From Neopestalotiopsis rosae (Eukaryota > Ascomycota > Sordariomycetes > Amphisphaeriales > Sporocadaceae), in contig JALGAS010000002.1 of the NCBI GenBank assembly GCA_023078685.1, positions 3,286,001 to 3,350,000 on the forward strand: a stretch of 64,000 bases of DNA, read 5' to 3'. This document shows, piece after piece, positions 36,673-48,009 of this stretch. A model generated the notes under the pieces. It worked only from the letters and a program-made list of their open reading frames with translations, had not been told where the DNA came from and did no database searches. Position 1 is the first letter of the stretch, and each line of letters begins with the position of its first letter. The translations under genes and the position numbers were made by a program.

Positions 36673-37502
36673 ATGCCAGAGCCATCACTTGCTGGCAAGA
36701 CTTTTATCGTCACTGCCGCGGCAGCAGGAATTGGCTTTGCCACTACAAAGCTTCTCCTCGACTCTGGCGCGAATGTGGGAATGAGCGACAAGGATGGCGA
36801 GGCATTGAAACTCGCAGCGGCAAAATTCGACCCCGAGGTCATTCCCCGAGTTCTGACCGGCGTAGTGGACGTATCCAGCCGCGTTGCTGTCCGATCCTTC
36901 ATTTACGAGACGCGAACCCATTTCAACGGCCTCGATGGCATCGCCAGTGTTGCTGGTGTCGGGCAGGAAGTTTGGAGCACAAAACGTCTGGGACATTCCC
37001 GAGGACGAGTACGACTACATAATGGATGTGAATCTGAGAGGGCTTTTCAATATTCTGGCGGAATCCATGAGACCCGGAGTCATGAATCGTCCGGGGGCAA
37101 TAGTGGCAGTTGGCAGCGAATACTCCTTCAAAGGGTCAAAGGGCTGTTCTCTGTATGCGGCATCCAAGCATGGGCTTCTGGGGATGATCAAAAGCGTGGC
37201 TCAGGAGGCCGGCGCAGGCCCAGATGGAATCAGAGTCAATGCGGTACTTCCGTGAGCCATAACTGTCTTATGCCGTTTATTTCCTGACACTGATACTCAC
37301 TTGTAGTGGCCCTACCGATACGCCTGCGCGTAGAGCTGTCATGGAAATGGTTGGCAAAGAACGCGATTCCACGAAAAGGCGTCCTCTCGGGCGACCGGCC
37401 AACCCAGAAGAACTTGCAGAGATTATCCTGTTCTTGTTAAGTCAGAAAAGTAGCGTTGTAACCGGGGCAGCTTGGACTGCTGATGGTGGTGCACCGCTCT
37501 AG
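36673..37502 (+). pseudogene. Short-chain dehydrogenase/reductase with a single-base frameshift
   Basis: Classical NAD(P)-dependent oxidoreductase fold, broken by one extra base. Frame 1 runs from ATG 36673 through the cofactor loop TAAAAGIG, the acidic residue after strand 2 (SDKD) and DGIASVAGV (codon 96 ends at 36960). The family-like continuation RKFGAQNVWDIPEDEYD is in the +1 frame. Skipping one G of the GGG at 36961-36963 restores continuity. An intron is ruled out, as there is no room for one. Then follow YAASKHG (catalytic Tyr and Lys), an intron 37252-37306, and the last exon with PLGRPANPEELA and TGAAWTADGG. Ignoring the extra base the product would be 257 aa, a normal length. Either a recently disabled gene or a homopolymer error. 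Substrate unknown. Confidence 0.8.
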
Positions 37503-38812
37503 AGAAGCTTGCATATAGCATTTCACCTTGATGCAAACGTATTGATGAAACTGAATATGACAACGAGGATGCCTTCTTTAAGTGAGAAATTCGACCTGCA
37601 CTCTTGTAGGATAGAAAGCCCTTCCCGTACACACAACAGCCTCCATAAGGTGGATAGCCACATGAATCAGTCACTTGTGGCGTATACGCGAGTCAGTCCA
37701 ACGGATTTCCCACAGAGTTATCGGGTATGGTACCAATAGTGAAAGCTTAAAGCAAAGAGAACTGTATAAGCATAAGGGGAGGTTCTAGTTCACTTAGCTT
37801 TTCCTTACCCGCAATCCAATAAACGCCTCGCATAGGCAAATCGCTTGACTCTGAATGGTCCAGTTTGGAAAATGCGGATCCCCCGCGGGCAGTTGCCGAG
37901 AAGCGGATCACCACTAACCAACGGTCCACGTCAGCTAAACGTAAGCAAGACCCATATATATATTCAATGCCGAACACTTCGTCTTTGAAACAAAATAAAG
38001 GAGATTGGCTAGAACGCTGTTTCGACGTAGACCACCGTAGTATTCGCATTGCATGTTAATTGGTAGAGCTAAGAAAGGGCTATACACAACGGAAATTCCG
38101 GTTTGTGGGCGCGCATTCCGGTTTGCCGTCGCATTCTACCCTTGATGAACCCTGCTTGCTTTGCTGTTGCTGTTCTGAATTGCTTCTAGCAGATCTAACC
38201 CGAGATCCAGCCGTTTGCCAAGGCGCGCTTGTTCGACGTTGCGAGCAGCACGACCTGAAGAGGCAGACAGATTACCAAATGCAGTGCGGGAGGTGTCGAT
38301 CACAGTTGTGCAAATTCCGAGATTAGCAAGAGAGCATTCCACACAAATCGAATACGGACTCCCTCGCTCATGCGACCAGTCTGCTGTTTCCTTCTCTCCC
38401 TCTGCCTGCACACCTCGTAGACTTCGCTATCATTCAAGACTCCCGAACAGGTGATACTATTTTCGGTCCATTAAGTTTTGAAAACATGCTGATCTTGCTT
38501 GAACGTCAATTTGACGTCTGCATTAGAATCATGCCAAAGTTCAAAACTCGCTGCTGTGGGGGTTCACCGCAGATTTAGCCCCTGTCTGCCAAGGCTTCAA
38601 CGGCCCAAGAGCCGCGTCAACGCCGCGTTAGACTATGCAATTCATTATCATTACGAACCACATTGATTTCCATTTATGCAATTGGCAGTGATACTTAGAC
38701 GTAAAGATCGGCATGAGCAGTTGAGAAGAAAGTCCAGCTTATCAACAGTCTTCGCACTTCATTCCCTTGGACCAACCAAACATATACGCTCTTTGCAACA
38801 CAATACAGAAAA
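37503..38812. other. Upstream region of the intradiol dioxygenase gene
   Basis: About 1.3 kb. A frame at 38060-38326 lacks motifs and is not called. The last 100 bases lead into a good fungal start context at 38813. I see no gene. Confidence 0.5.
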
Positions 38813-39893
38813 ATGAAGACCCAGTCACTTACACTCCTTGGTCTTTTGGCCGCGACCACCATTGCGCACAAGGAGAGCAGCCCTGCTGTCTACAAGCGCC
38901 ATGCCGATCTTTCCAAGCGATGCGCCAACAGCGCCGCCACCTTCAACAAGAAAAGATGGGAGAAGCGTAGCGAGGAGGCCGCTCTGATGAAGCGCACTGC
39001 CAACACCACTTACTCGATCACCACCGAGGCTCCCTACTACGAGGTTCTCCAGAACGACACTTGCGTCTTGGCTCCCGATGTCACCGCCGGGCCCTACTAC
39101 TGGCCTCGCTCGCAGACGCTGCGCCAGGATATGACCGAGGACCAGGTCGGTGTTCCCTTGACTCTCGATGTTGGTGTTTTGGACATGGCAACTTGCGAGC
39201 CTCTGCCCAACGCTCTCGTTTCCTTCTGGCACTGCAACAGCACCGGCAGTTACTCCAGCTTTACTGGCCGCGACCCTAACACCGACTTTCGCGAGTTGCT
39301 CGAGAGCCTCAACGTTACCGACTTCGAGATTGGCACGACTGATCTCCACACCGACGATACCACTTGGCTCCGTGGCATGTGGCCCACTGACAGCGAGGGT
39401 GTCCTCGAGATGAAGACCATCTTCCCTGGCTTCTACATTCAGCGATCCATCCACATTCACGCTCAGGGTAAGGACTTTCCATTGCAATTCGAGCTCAAAT
39501 ACTGACTGATATTTGATAGTCTTCACCGACTGGGTCCTGCACTCCAACGGTACCATTGTCACCGGCAACACCAACTCCATCGGCCAGCTCTACTTCAACG
39601 AGTCCGTCTCCGAGACCCTGATGGCTCTTGAGCCCTACGTCAGCCACACCGAGATCAACCGCACCACCAACGACGTCGACTCTGTCTACTCCGAGGGCTT
39701 CTCCAACGGTTACAACCCCGTCATTGACATCGTCGCTGCCGACGGCGTTGACATTGCCAACGGTGTCATTGGCTACATCACCATTGGTATCGACACCACC
39801 AACAGCCCTACCCTGAGCGGATCCACTTCCAGCGGAAGAAGCTCTGGTGGTGCTCCCGATGGATCCAACTCTACTGCCCCCACTGAGCAGTAG
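38813..39893 (+). CDS. Extracellular intradiol ring-cleavage dioxygenase
   Basis: Non-haem Fe(III) enzyme that opens catechol-type rings between the two hydroxyls. The secreted fungal clade acts on lignin- or plant-derived catechols. Model: exons 38813-39467 and 39520-39893; 342 aa. The signal peptide is about residues 1-18 (MKTQSLTLLGLLAATTIA). Residues 20-65 form a basic leader with several Lys-Arg pairs (YKRH, SKRC, KKRWEKR, MKRT), so Kex2-type processing is likely. The iron ligands are visible: Tyr95 or Tyr96 in TAGPYYWP, Tyr208 in PGFYIQRSIHIHAQ, and His214/His216 in the same motif. Four or more N-glycosylation sequons (NDT, NST, NVT, NRT) fit secretion. The C-terminus is a Ser/Gly-rich tail. 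The neighbouring NmrA-like and hydrolase genes suggest an aromatic/xenobiotic setting, but no ring-cleavage pathway partners are adjacent. Confidence 0.92.
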
Positions 39894-40780
39894 AAGTGGT
39901 AAATCCTTTTCTTCTTCACCAAGACTAGAGTGCTTCCAAGCTCGGAATAAGCACATTGGATACCCTCAAAGACAAGCATTGTATATACACATAGATTCAC
40001 AAGTACATATAGAAATAGAATCGCACAAATCCATGGCGTTGCTATGCCAGCTTTTGAAGTAGTCCGCATTCCAGTTCCCGCCAAGTATTGTGAAACCTTA
40101 TGAGATTATTTAGAACCAGCGAAGCAATGAACAGACAGAATTTAAGCAATATTCCCATTGCGGTTCAACAGTGGTCTTTTAGATTCACTCAAAAGCTTTC
40201 AAGGACCCCACCATTCAAGGTTTTGAGCGTCGAGTGCCAAACGCTTAAAACGTTGAGGTTATCAGAATTACCCGATTAGGTGTTCCGTTAGCTCCGATAA
40301 TGCGTGCAATAACGTTCGGCTATTATACAAGTCACCATACCTACCTAATAAATAGTGCTCTAGGCACGCAGGTAGCTTACGTTAGAGCTGAAGCCTGAAG
40401 CTTTTCGGCTAGCGTCCCCACGGCACTTCCCTACATGCTATTTCGAGCTAGCCCTTGCGAACACCGTATTGCGTTATCATGGATGGTGAATCAAAAGGCA
40501 TGTACCTCTCTCAAATGCCGGCAAATAAGTTATAACAATGGCGATCGTTCTTGAGAGACACTGGTCTTAGAACACGGCGTTACAGTACTTAAAACCGTGA
40601 CTGTCGGTATGATATTACCAAGTCCGTAGTTGCTTATTGATCTATATTTCAGAACTCTCTCGGCGATAAGACTGCATTATAGTTGACAAATCATAGGGGG
40701 ATCGACGATCTGATTAGATCAGGCCCCATGATTTGACAGTTGTGTAAAGCTATGGTTGGATCATTTAGACCTTATCTTTT
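39894..40780. other. Spacer before the hydrolase gene
   Basis: About 0.9 kb, A/T-rich, with a TACCTACCTA run near 40339-40350. I see no gene. Confidence 0.5.
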
Positions 40781-40787
40781 AGTTCCC

Positions 40788-40794
40788 TATATAT
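40788..40794 (+). promoter_or_regulatory. TATA box of the haloalkane-dehalogenase-like gene
   Basis: TATATAT about 90 bases before the ATG at 40881, the usual distance for a TATA box with a leader of about 60 bases. Not confirmed by transcript data. Confidence 0.45.
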
Positions 40795-40880
40795 CACAGG
40801 TTCAAAACCTTTCTCAATTAAACGTCATAATCACTACAGATCTTTACATTACAAACAAGAAACCCACAGAATCAATTGCA

Positions 40881-41804
40881 ATGGCAGCCGTTCCAGAGTC
40901 AAACATTTCAGCGGACTTTCCTTACGCTCTCAAGAGCATCAATGTTGCGGGGTTAGAGATGAGCTATGTTGACGAAGGAGCTTCTATGGCGCCCTCTTCA
41001 GCACCAACATTGCTACTACTCCATGGCAATTCTTCATCATCTTATATCTGGCGAAACATCATCCCGCATCTGTCACAGTTTCGATGTGTAGCCCCAGATC
41101 TCATTGGCATGGGTGAATCTGCCAAGCCGGCCGATTTATCCTACAGTCTCACGGATCATTACACATACGTGTCTGCTTTCATTGAGCGTGTCGTCCCTGA
41201 CGGTCCCATCGTGGTCATCGGGCACGACTGGGGCTCTGCTCTGGGAATGCATTGGGCCTACCAGCATTCCGACCGCGTGGCTGGCATCGCTCTCATGGAG
41301 TTCGTTCGTCCATTTCCAACATGGAAAAGCTTTGGTGACGACGAAACGAGGAAGAACTGGAAAGCTTTCAGAGATCCCGTCATCGGGCGAAAATTGATTG
41401 TGGACGACAATCTCATCATGGGCAAAATGATTGCCCATGGTGCCAAGCGAGGTCTGACAGAGGCGGAACTCGTGCATTACCGCAAGCCTTTCTTGGAGGC
41501 TAGTACCCGGGCACCAATCTGGAAATGGACAACTCAGATTCCAATTGCGGGCGAGCCGGCCGGCGTCTTCGACATTACCACTCGCTATGAAAAGTGGTTG
41601 ATCGAAACCAGTCTGCCCAAGCTGCTGTTCTGGTATGAGGATGCACCTCTTGTCAATGGCGATAAGATGCGGTGGTACTTGGAGCGCATGTCAAATGTTT
41701 CCAGTGTGGATCTCGGGCAGGCTGGGCACTTTGTCCAAGAAGACCATCCCACTCGCATTGGTCAAGAGATCCAAACCTGGCTGCACACTGTGTTGGAGCT
41801 TTAA
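40881..41804 (+). CDS. Haloalkane dehalogenase-like alpha/beta-hydrolase (HLD-II type)
   Basis: Alpha/beta-hydrolase that in its named bacterial relatives (DhaA, LinB) replaces halogen on an alkyl carbon by OH through an aspartyl-ester. Single exon, 307 aa; ATG at 40881 follows a TATA box by about 90 bases. All HLD-II hallmarks are present. Asn50, in LLLLHGNSSSSYIWRN, and Trp117 are the halide-binding pair. Asp116 in GHDWGSALG is the nucleophile, Glu140 in MEFVRPFPTW is the acid, and His283 in GQAGHFVQEDHP is the base. The cap region contains GLTEAELVHYRKPF and the loop PIAGEPA as in the family. No signal peptide. Other members act as esterases or epoxide hydrolases, so halide release is likely but unproven. 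Confidence 0.88.
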   Translation: MAAVPESNISADFPYALKSINVAGLEMSYVDEGASMAPSSAPTLLLLHGNSSSSYIWRNIIPHLSQFRCVAPDLIGMGESAKPADLSYSLTDHYTYVSAFIERVVPDGPIVVIGHDWGSALGMHWAYQHSDRVAGIALMEFVRPFPTWKSFGDDETRKNWKAFRDPVIGRKLIVDDNLIMGKMIAHGAKRGLTEAELVHYRKPFLEASTRAPIWKWTTQIPIAGEPAGVFDITTRYEKWLIETSLPKLLFWYEDAPLVNGDKMRWYLERMSNVSSVDLGQAGHFVQEDHPTRIGQEIQTWLHTVLEL

Positions 41805-42955
41805 GAAGAGTTACTATCGGTATCCTGGACTTCGAAAATAGAGACTGCTTGAAGCTCGATGCTTAATAGTATTATGGAAAGAAGATACGGTTATGAAGAG
41901 TCTGTTACTTGAGGTTGAAAGTCGCAAAGTGTTCGGACACTATGGATAAATCATTGTAACGATGTCTTTTCACTATATGAAATCTAAATTTGAACTAGAT
42001 ATATATTGCTTCGCACTCTTCCAATTTAGAAAAGTGAACGTGAGACCGCATACAATTTATCACTACGTTAATTGCTGACACTCTGCCGTGTCATTCTCGT
42101 TCCGTCTTCCGGTGCTGTTCCATCCAGGCTCAAGTAAGAGTCCCCTAAGATCAAAATGATGCCTATCAAGTGCTATGGCAATTATAAGAATACATAAACA
42201 AATCCATTTCAGGAAAATCACGATTGAAGCTGCAAAATGCTGTCGTAGTCACTCGAAGGGCAAGTTGGGTGTAAAGGCTAGCCACAAGTGTATAGAGTAT
42301 AGGACGCATAGGTAAGCTCGCCTACCAAAGGTGCCCGAGGGACGCTATAATGACCACATTGTAATCTCTCCGTTCTGACGGCTATATCCAATCGTTGAGC
42401 TCGGGTGCGCATATCTTCGAATAATTCATGACCTCATGAAAAGCATGTTGACCTCATCTGATTTACCGGATTGCGTTAAATCAGTCTCGGTTCGTATAGA
42501 ATTTATCAAATGGCACGGCTCAGTCACCGTCGAGTGTTCGGTTGCTGACCCACTTTGATGCTTACAAATTCTATTGCACGCCTATAACCACTAGTCAGAC
42601 GTTCCCGGAGCTGAGCATTGCATTAACCCCGAATGTGCCCAAACAAGGCCCACGCTTATTTCATTGGCGTGATGCATCACTACCAAAGTAGGACAATGAA
42701 TATGCCGTTCTATAGGTTATAAATCCATTTGATTCAGGAACGCGTTCGCGCGGACAGATTATCTTAAGTCCGGACGGATAGTCATCACCTATCACGATAG
42801 ACCTGTATAGTATGGTATTGTATATGGACTTGACATCCATAAAAGAAGGACATAATACATATGATTTTCCCTGACAATCTACCAAGCTATTCACACATAT
42901 CTCTACACCCATATCGACACATATTTCATATCAGTTATTTCTCCAAAACGTCAAG
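41805..42955. other. Gene-free spacer
   Basis: About 1.15 kb between two co-directional genes. A/T-rich, with stops in all frames. I see no gene. Confidence 0.5.
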
Positions 42956-44057
42956 ATGAACGATTCTATCAAGTCGGTTGCTTTGTGCTCGGTACGTAAT
43001 ATACACGGTCATTGTGATTCTATCCGGGATTCACTCAACAATATCGCTCATGAAAACTTTCCCACACCCATTGTTGATCATTCAATGTCCCTTTCTAACA
43101 TATGATATAGCCCACTGGCAAGTTCGGGCCTTTCCTCCTGGAGGCCTTAAAAGCTCAAGGATTCGTCGTCACTGCCATCCTACGAGAAAGCTCCAAGGCT
43201 ACTTTCCCACCTGAACAGAAAGTTACTCGACTATCTGACGAGTTCCGCGAAGACGAGCTGGTGACAGCTTTCAGTGGTCATGATGCCGTCGTCCTGTCGC
43301 TGAGTTTCGAATTGCTCGCGCAGTCCAAGAAGTTCGCCCAGGCTTCTATCAAGGCTGGCAACCGATGGCTCATTGCTTCTACCTACGGTCCGAATCTGAA
43401 AGATCCGGAATACGCCTTGTTTCCAGCTTCCATCCCTCACCACCAAGCTGTACAAGAGCTTCGCGAGCTCCAAAAGGAGCGCGATGATTGGTCGTGGACC
43501 GCAATTTCTTGTGGACCGTGGCCTGAACTGTGAGTCTTGGGCTTTTACGTCTCCCGCAACGATATGATTGCTTATCAATGACTAGATCGGCGGCTGCTGG
43601 TGCTTGGAAAATCGATCCCGTGGCCAAGACGGCAGAGCTCGTCGATGATGGCAAAAAGACCTTTACGAGTTCGACTCGCAGGCAGGTCGCTCGTGCCGCT
43701 GCTCGTGTGCTCGCGAAACAGCCAGCAAGCATGAGAAACCAGACGATCTTCGTCGCTTCCTTCGAAGTCCCCATGTTGACCTGGCTCAACGCGTACAAGG
43801 AGATTGTCGGGTCAGATGGCTGGACAGTGACATCCGTGACGGCGGAAGAGATGGCCAAGCGATCTCAAGCGCAGTTGGCAGCCGGAGATTTCGCTAACGG
43901 ATACATGGGAACGGCGTTGGTCGTCTGCACTGGCGAAGCCTACCAGAACCATTACTCATCCTTCACAGAGCTGGCCAATGGAGAGCTTGAATTGCCAGAG
44001 GAAGATTTGCTGGCTGTCTTGAAGGAAGGCATGGCTTTGCCAAACCCCTTTGCCTGA
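42956..44057 (+). CDS. NmrA-like / isoflavone-reductase-like NAD(P)-binding protein
   Basis: Atypical short-chain dehydrogenase of the NmrA/PCBER group; members reduce aromatic compounds or act as redox sensors. Model: exons 42956-42991, 43111-43529, 43586-44057; 308 aa. The first 36-base exon (MNDSIKSVALCS) is needed to supply strand 1 of the Rossmann fold. The Gly-loop PTGKFG follows directly after the intron. The motifs VVTAILRESS (phosphate-binding side), AFSGHDAVVLSLS and IASTYGPN fit the family. The C-terminal half (RQVARAAARVLAKQPASMRNQTIFVAS) is typical of the substrate domain. The residue usually called the catalytic Lys of PCBER is not obvious. No membrane segment. The true substrate is unknown. 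Confidence 0.82.
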
Positions 44058-44396
44058 AAAGTGGGCGAATGATTGATACATATCCTTGAGTCTTTACTAG
44101 GCTCTTCAATAATGAATCTTGAGTACTTCTCGAACTGGCTATCTTTTGTATCAGCATTGACTCACAGTGAGTCTAATATCTGGATTTATGAAGAAATTTG
44201 GCCTGCGTGTCGATCACTGTTCTGTCTATTGAATTCAAAATAAATCGTGTATTCATGGGAGACATGGATAAACGTAATTGACTATGAAACCATCTACCAT
44301 GTGACAGATTCATGGCTTTGCTGTCCTATCGTTGGAGTTGAAGCAAAATGATATGCATGTCGTCCAAGTAAGTGCTCTATTTGAGAGAGACGTGTT
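44058..44396. other. Convergent 3' regions
   Basis: A 339-base spacer between the stops of the NmrA-like gene (+) and the 926-aa protein gene (-). I see no gene. Confidence 0.5.
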
Positions 44397-47237
44397 TCAG
44401 TATACCCAAACACGGTTGTCCTTCAGCTGGTCTGGTGGAATACACCCCCAACACATGTCTTCTGGGCAAACCATGATTTCCGTGTTTGGGCAGTGCTCGA
44501 GTAGCACGAAGGTAATTGCACGTCGAGCCAGCCAGTTGTTGTACGATCTGGCAACTGTGGGTCCCCCATGGCCTTCAAGTATCTCGTCCCAGCTCTTCAA
44601 TGATGTCATGTGGTGAGGAGGCTTAATGTCCCTTGGGTGGTGACAGTGAGGCAGCCGTCCATGGACAATGTTGAAGTGTAGTGTTTCTGCCAACGAACCA
44701 CTTACATCTGCTACCCAAACGCCTAAATCGCGCACGGAGATTGTAGCCTCACAAATGAGAGCATCAACGTCTCGCTGCCCGTAGGACGCTACGCTAGTTA
44801 TCGGTAAGCTCCAGTCGGTTAGCGACAGGTGTAATGTCGTCCCCTGGAAATAATCTTGAGGCTTTCCGTCAAAGGAATCGAACTGTACAACCTTCCAGGC
44901 TCTCGAATCGAGCTCTCGAACGATCGGATCCAGTGGAGCTCGAAGGAAGATGACACCTGGTTTCCCTACGTTGCCCAGTAACCGCACCAACTTGAAAAGT
45001 TTTACATTCTTCGAAGGGTCTTCGGTGAGCTGTATTTCTTAATTGTCAAATGGTTGTGCTGGATCATCAGAATTCGAGGGTACACATACCTTCTGCTTGA
45101 TGTAAAGTGAGTCCCCAGCACTCAAACCTAATGTTTCTTCATCTTCGCGATCCGGCCTCTGCATTTTAATTTCATAGCCAAGCTCGAAGTGTGCAACAAT
45201 ATTAAAGGCTTCTTCGATAGCAAATGTGGCAGAACTGTGGATGTAGCGATGTGCTTCCATCCAAAGGGGCTTCAATGCTTGTTCCAACAAACGAGGGCTA
45301 ATGGTTGCCCCTTGCATCCCATGCGATTCATAAACATACGCTGCTGCAGACAGTGTCTCTAACTGATGGAATGCTTCGTCGCCTCCGGGTGTGCGCATGC
45401 TCGACCAATGTCTCGTCAAGGCTTTTGTGTCGAGGGGATGTGACTGAATGCACCACGCCAAGTCTGTGGGCAACAAGGGTAGATCTGTTGCAGCAATGCG
45501 AGCCAGCCCGTCCCTCTGCACATATATCTCTGCCAAACCGGACTCACCACAGATAAGATCAAAAGTCTTTGCTTCTTCTGGAATGGAAAACGTTGACCTG
45601 ACCATTTCGATGGCAGCGAACCTGGAACTGATGGGGTAGATTGACTCGTTCGGCAGCCTACGGTAGTTTTCTGGATCCCTAACCCAGCGGCACTCTCCAG
45701 CCACCTTTTTCCAAGCTCTCTCCTCACCCTGAAGCTCAGACTGCATTGCGGATGCGATGTTCGGTGGGGATTCATCTGCCGGGTTTTCGGAATATATAAT
45801 AAGAACTTCCAACGGCGGCTGCTCGTATCTTTTTGTGATACGTCGAAGAAGTTCGATACGCTCGTCCGGCCCTTTGAGAACATTCAGAAGGGTGTTCAGG
45901 TCCAGCAAACCGAAATATGGTGATGAATCATATAGTCCGAACTTTTGTTGACGACGTCGTCCCAGTGAGAGTAGCAAGTCCCCGTGCCGTTCGCCTTCAA
46001 AATATGTCTTAATAGGGTTGACTATACAGTGCCTCAAGTCGAATTCTTCGTCATAATCATTGCTGTATTCAGAGATGGGGAGGTACGACATCAGAGTCAA
46101 CAGTAACCTGAATGTTGAACCGGTGTCGGATTGAGGAACGTCCCAGGACTCTAGGAGCGCGCCTAGATTTGCCACAAGGAGGTCAGAAAAGGATAGTCTT
46201 GCGCCATCAAGCTCAAGCTGGCGTGTTCTTTTTACGGCAGAGCCATAGTACTTGAAGTGTCGCAGTGGCAGCGACCAGTGAACTCCACCATCTAGCCTCT
46301 TGCTACCACCGGAGAGTCCTAGATTCAGGACGCCGCCAGTGTGGATCAGGTCGTCCCCCATATCTACATCCTGAATTGAGTTGGGGCCTCCGTAAACAAT
46401 CATATTTGGATATAAGTGCCAAGCTGATAAAGCCACGAGAATAGCTCCGTCGCGAACGTCGAAGGAACCACCGACGATGATCTTCTCCATAGTCTCCACA
46501 GCGTTGATCCACGCCTTTTTGACACTATGGTAAGGGCTCGCCTCATCGTTGACTGTTAGTGAGAGATTTCGGATGATTAGCAATAGCTGCTTCTGCTGCT
46601 TGTCTTTGACAGCATCCGCAGTCCGTAGCCAGGCCCGGGCACTGGCATCCCAATTTGCGATTTGTTCACGGCTGATTTCCTGCTGCGTCGCCGCAGCGGT
46701 GCTCGCAAATGGGACAGCGCGCCCCTGTTCGAACTGGGCGGCAATTTCGCGGCGTCGCTCCTCGATCATCTCGACCCATACGGAAATTGCCTCGGCTTCG
46801 TTCCAGAATCGCGCAAGCATGCACGCCAATAAATGCGCATGTACAGAGGCGTTGCTCGACGTTGCAGCGGCCCAAATGGAAGTACCGTCGATACCGGTAT
46901 GCTCTGGAAAGATCCAGCTCGTCTGCCTCCCTGATGTCTTGGTAGCCTGCGCGGATATCTCCGATACACGGTGACCATAGGCTTTAAGAAGATTAGGAGC
47001 TTGAGGACAAACACCATCGAAGAGTGCGCCCAGTCTTCTCGCTGTAACATGTACGGGTCCCGTCTCAGCATTCTTTTTCCGCACCGAGGACAGGATACCA
47101 CCGAGCGGTTGATACTCTGGCGGTGCCTCGAGTTTGACGAGAGCGAAGTCGAAGTTGATGTTTGCAGCAGCGACCGTAACTTCATTTGTGGCAGAGGCAA
47201 GAGCCGCTTGCAGCTTGCCCAAAGTGAGATCCGCCAT
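44397..47237 (-). CDS. Conserved fungal protein of unknown function, 926 aa
   Basis: Model (minus strand): 47237-45090 and 45029-44397, with a 59-base intron; 926 aa. The start MADLTLGKLQAALA follows an upstream in-frame non-ATG extension and looks like the family start. The N-terminal 120 residues (LGKLQAAL, NFDFALVKLEAPPEYQPLG, VTARRLGALFDGVCP) seem familiar from uncharacterised proteins of many filamentous ascomycetes; I know no function for them. The rest is largely alpha-helical and acidic, without signal peptide, membrane helix or nucleotide-binding motif. It has a Cys/Pro-containing C-terminus (VCPEDMCWGCIPP). Its location beside HET- and NLR-like genes is the only hint of a recognition-related job. 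Confidence 0.75.
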
Positions 47238-47505
47238 TTGAACAATCAAACGAGATTTTGGAAGAATAGGGAAGCACGGGAATGTAAATCTGCAACATTG
47301 TTGCTGGGGGAGTGGTTTTGTATCCCAACGAGCGGCAGGATATGCTGTGGCTGCTCGACGCCAGCCACCTCAGCCGCATATCGGGTGATCGCACCAATGG
47401 GAGACGCCATCAATGGAGAGTGCAGTCAAGGTCCCAAACTGTCTCGCAGGGATAATTACATTCAATGTGTCTAAAGAAACAAGGTGAGCCGTACCAGAGG
47501 TGCTT

Positions 47506-47943
47506 TCATACACTTTCTCTATTCTCAGAATAGGATGCGATTATGAGCTGCCTCTCTCCATCAGCGGCAAACCCATGAAATGGATTGGGAGGTTGTCTTG
47601 ACTCCCTGGCAGCGCAATTCAGGTTACAGGACAGTACAGGACGGGATACTGGCTGGCCAGATCCAGTGGAAGCAGTTGCGGCACATGCGCCACTGACGGT
47701 CTGGGCGTTGGAATATTTGACTGCCACAACCACTGCGTTCAGAGGAATTGACGCGTCCAGATTGAGAACCGCCGCAAGGCTAGTCACGTTATATTCTGCC
47801 CAGTTGCGAATAATGATTTCCATGTCAGGCGAGATGCGCTGCACGTCCCGAGACACAACGACATTGTTTGCAGGAATACTAGTGGCCTGAGAGACACCAA
47901 GGAGACATGTGATATACGCAGCAATGAAGAAGGAAGTGCGTAT
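47506..47943 (-). pseudogene. Small secreted protein gene whose start codon reads ATA
   Basis: A minus-strand frame of 146 codons (47943-47506) begins with a textbook signal peptide, RTSFFIAAYITCLLGVSQATS, but the codon expected to be ATG (47943-47941) is ATA. No in-frame ATG precedes it. A TATA box (minus strand) lies about 60-65 bases upstream at 48002-48009, exactly where the promoter of such a gene should be. On the + strand the change is CAT to TAT, a C-to-T transition in a CpA context. The mature part would be about 120 aa with few cysteines (in SGAC, LSC and NC segments), ending in a polar tail. It is either a recently disabled gene, a non-AUG start, or a base error. The next in-frame ATG (in SPDMEI) would skip the signal peptide. 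Confidence 0.6.
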
Positions 47944-48001
47944 TTTGGCTTGTGTTGTATATGGATGAAAACTTAGTTCTCTGCGAGGGTTTACCTGCTC
48001 T

Positions 48002-48009
48002 TTTTATAT
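48002..48009 (-). promoter_or_regulatory. TATA box upstream of the ATA-start secreted protein gene
   Basis: ATATAAAA on the minus strand, about 60 bases upstream of the expected start position of the small secreted protein. Its presence argues that the gene was once transcribed. Confidence 0.4.

Noticed and set aside
38825..39580. 251-codon open frame on the minus strand opposite the intradiol dioxygenase
   Set aside because: It mirrors a G/C-rich real gene; the + strand has signal peptide, iron ligands and correct splicing, while the minus frame has no motif.
44332..44616. 94-codon + strand frame
   Set aside because: Lies opposite the last exon of the 926-aa protein, which has a continuous frame and proper splice junction.
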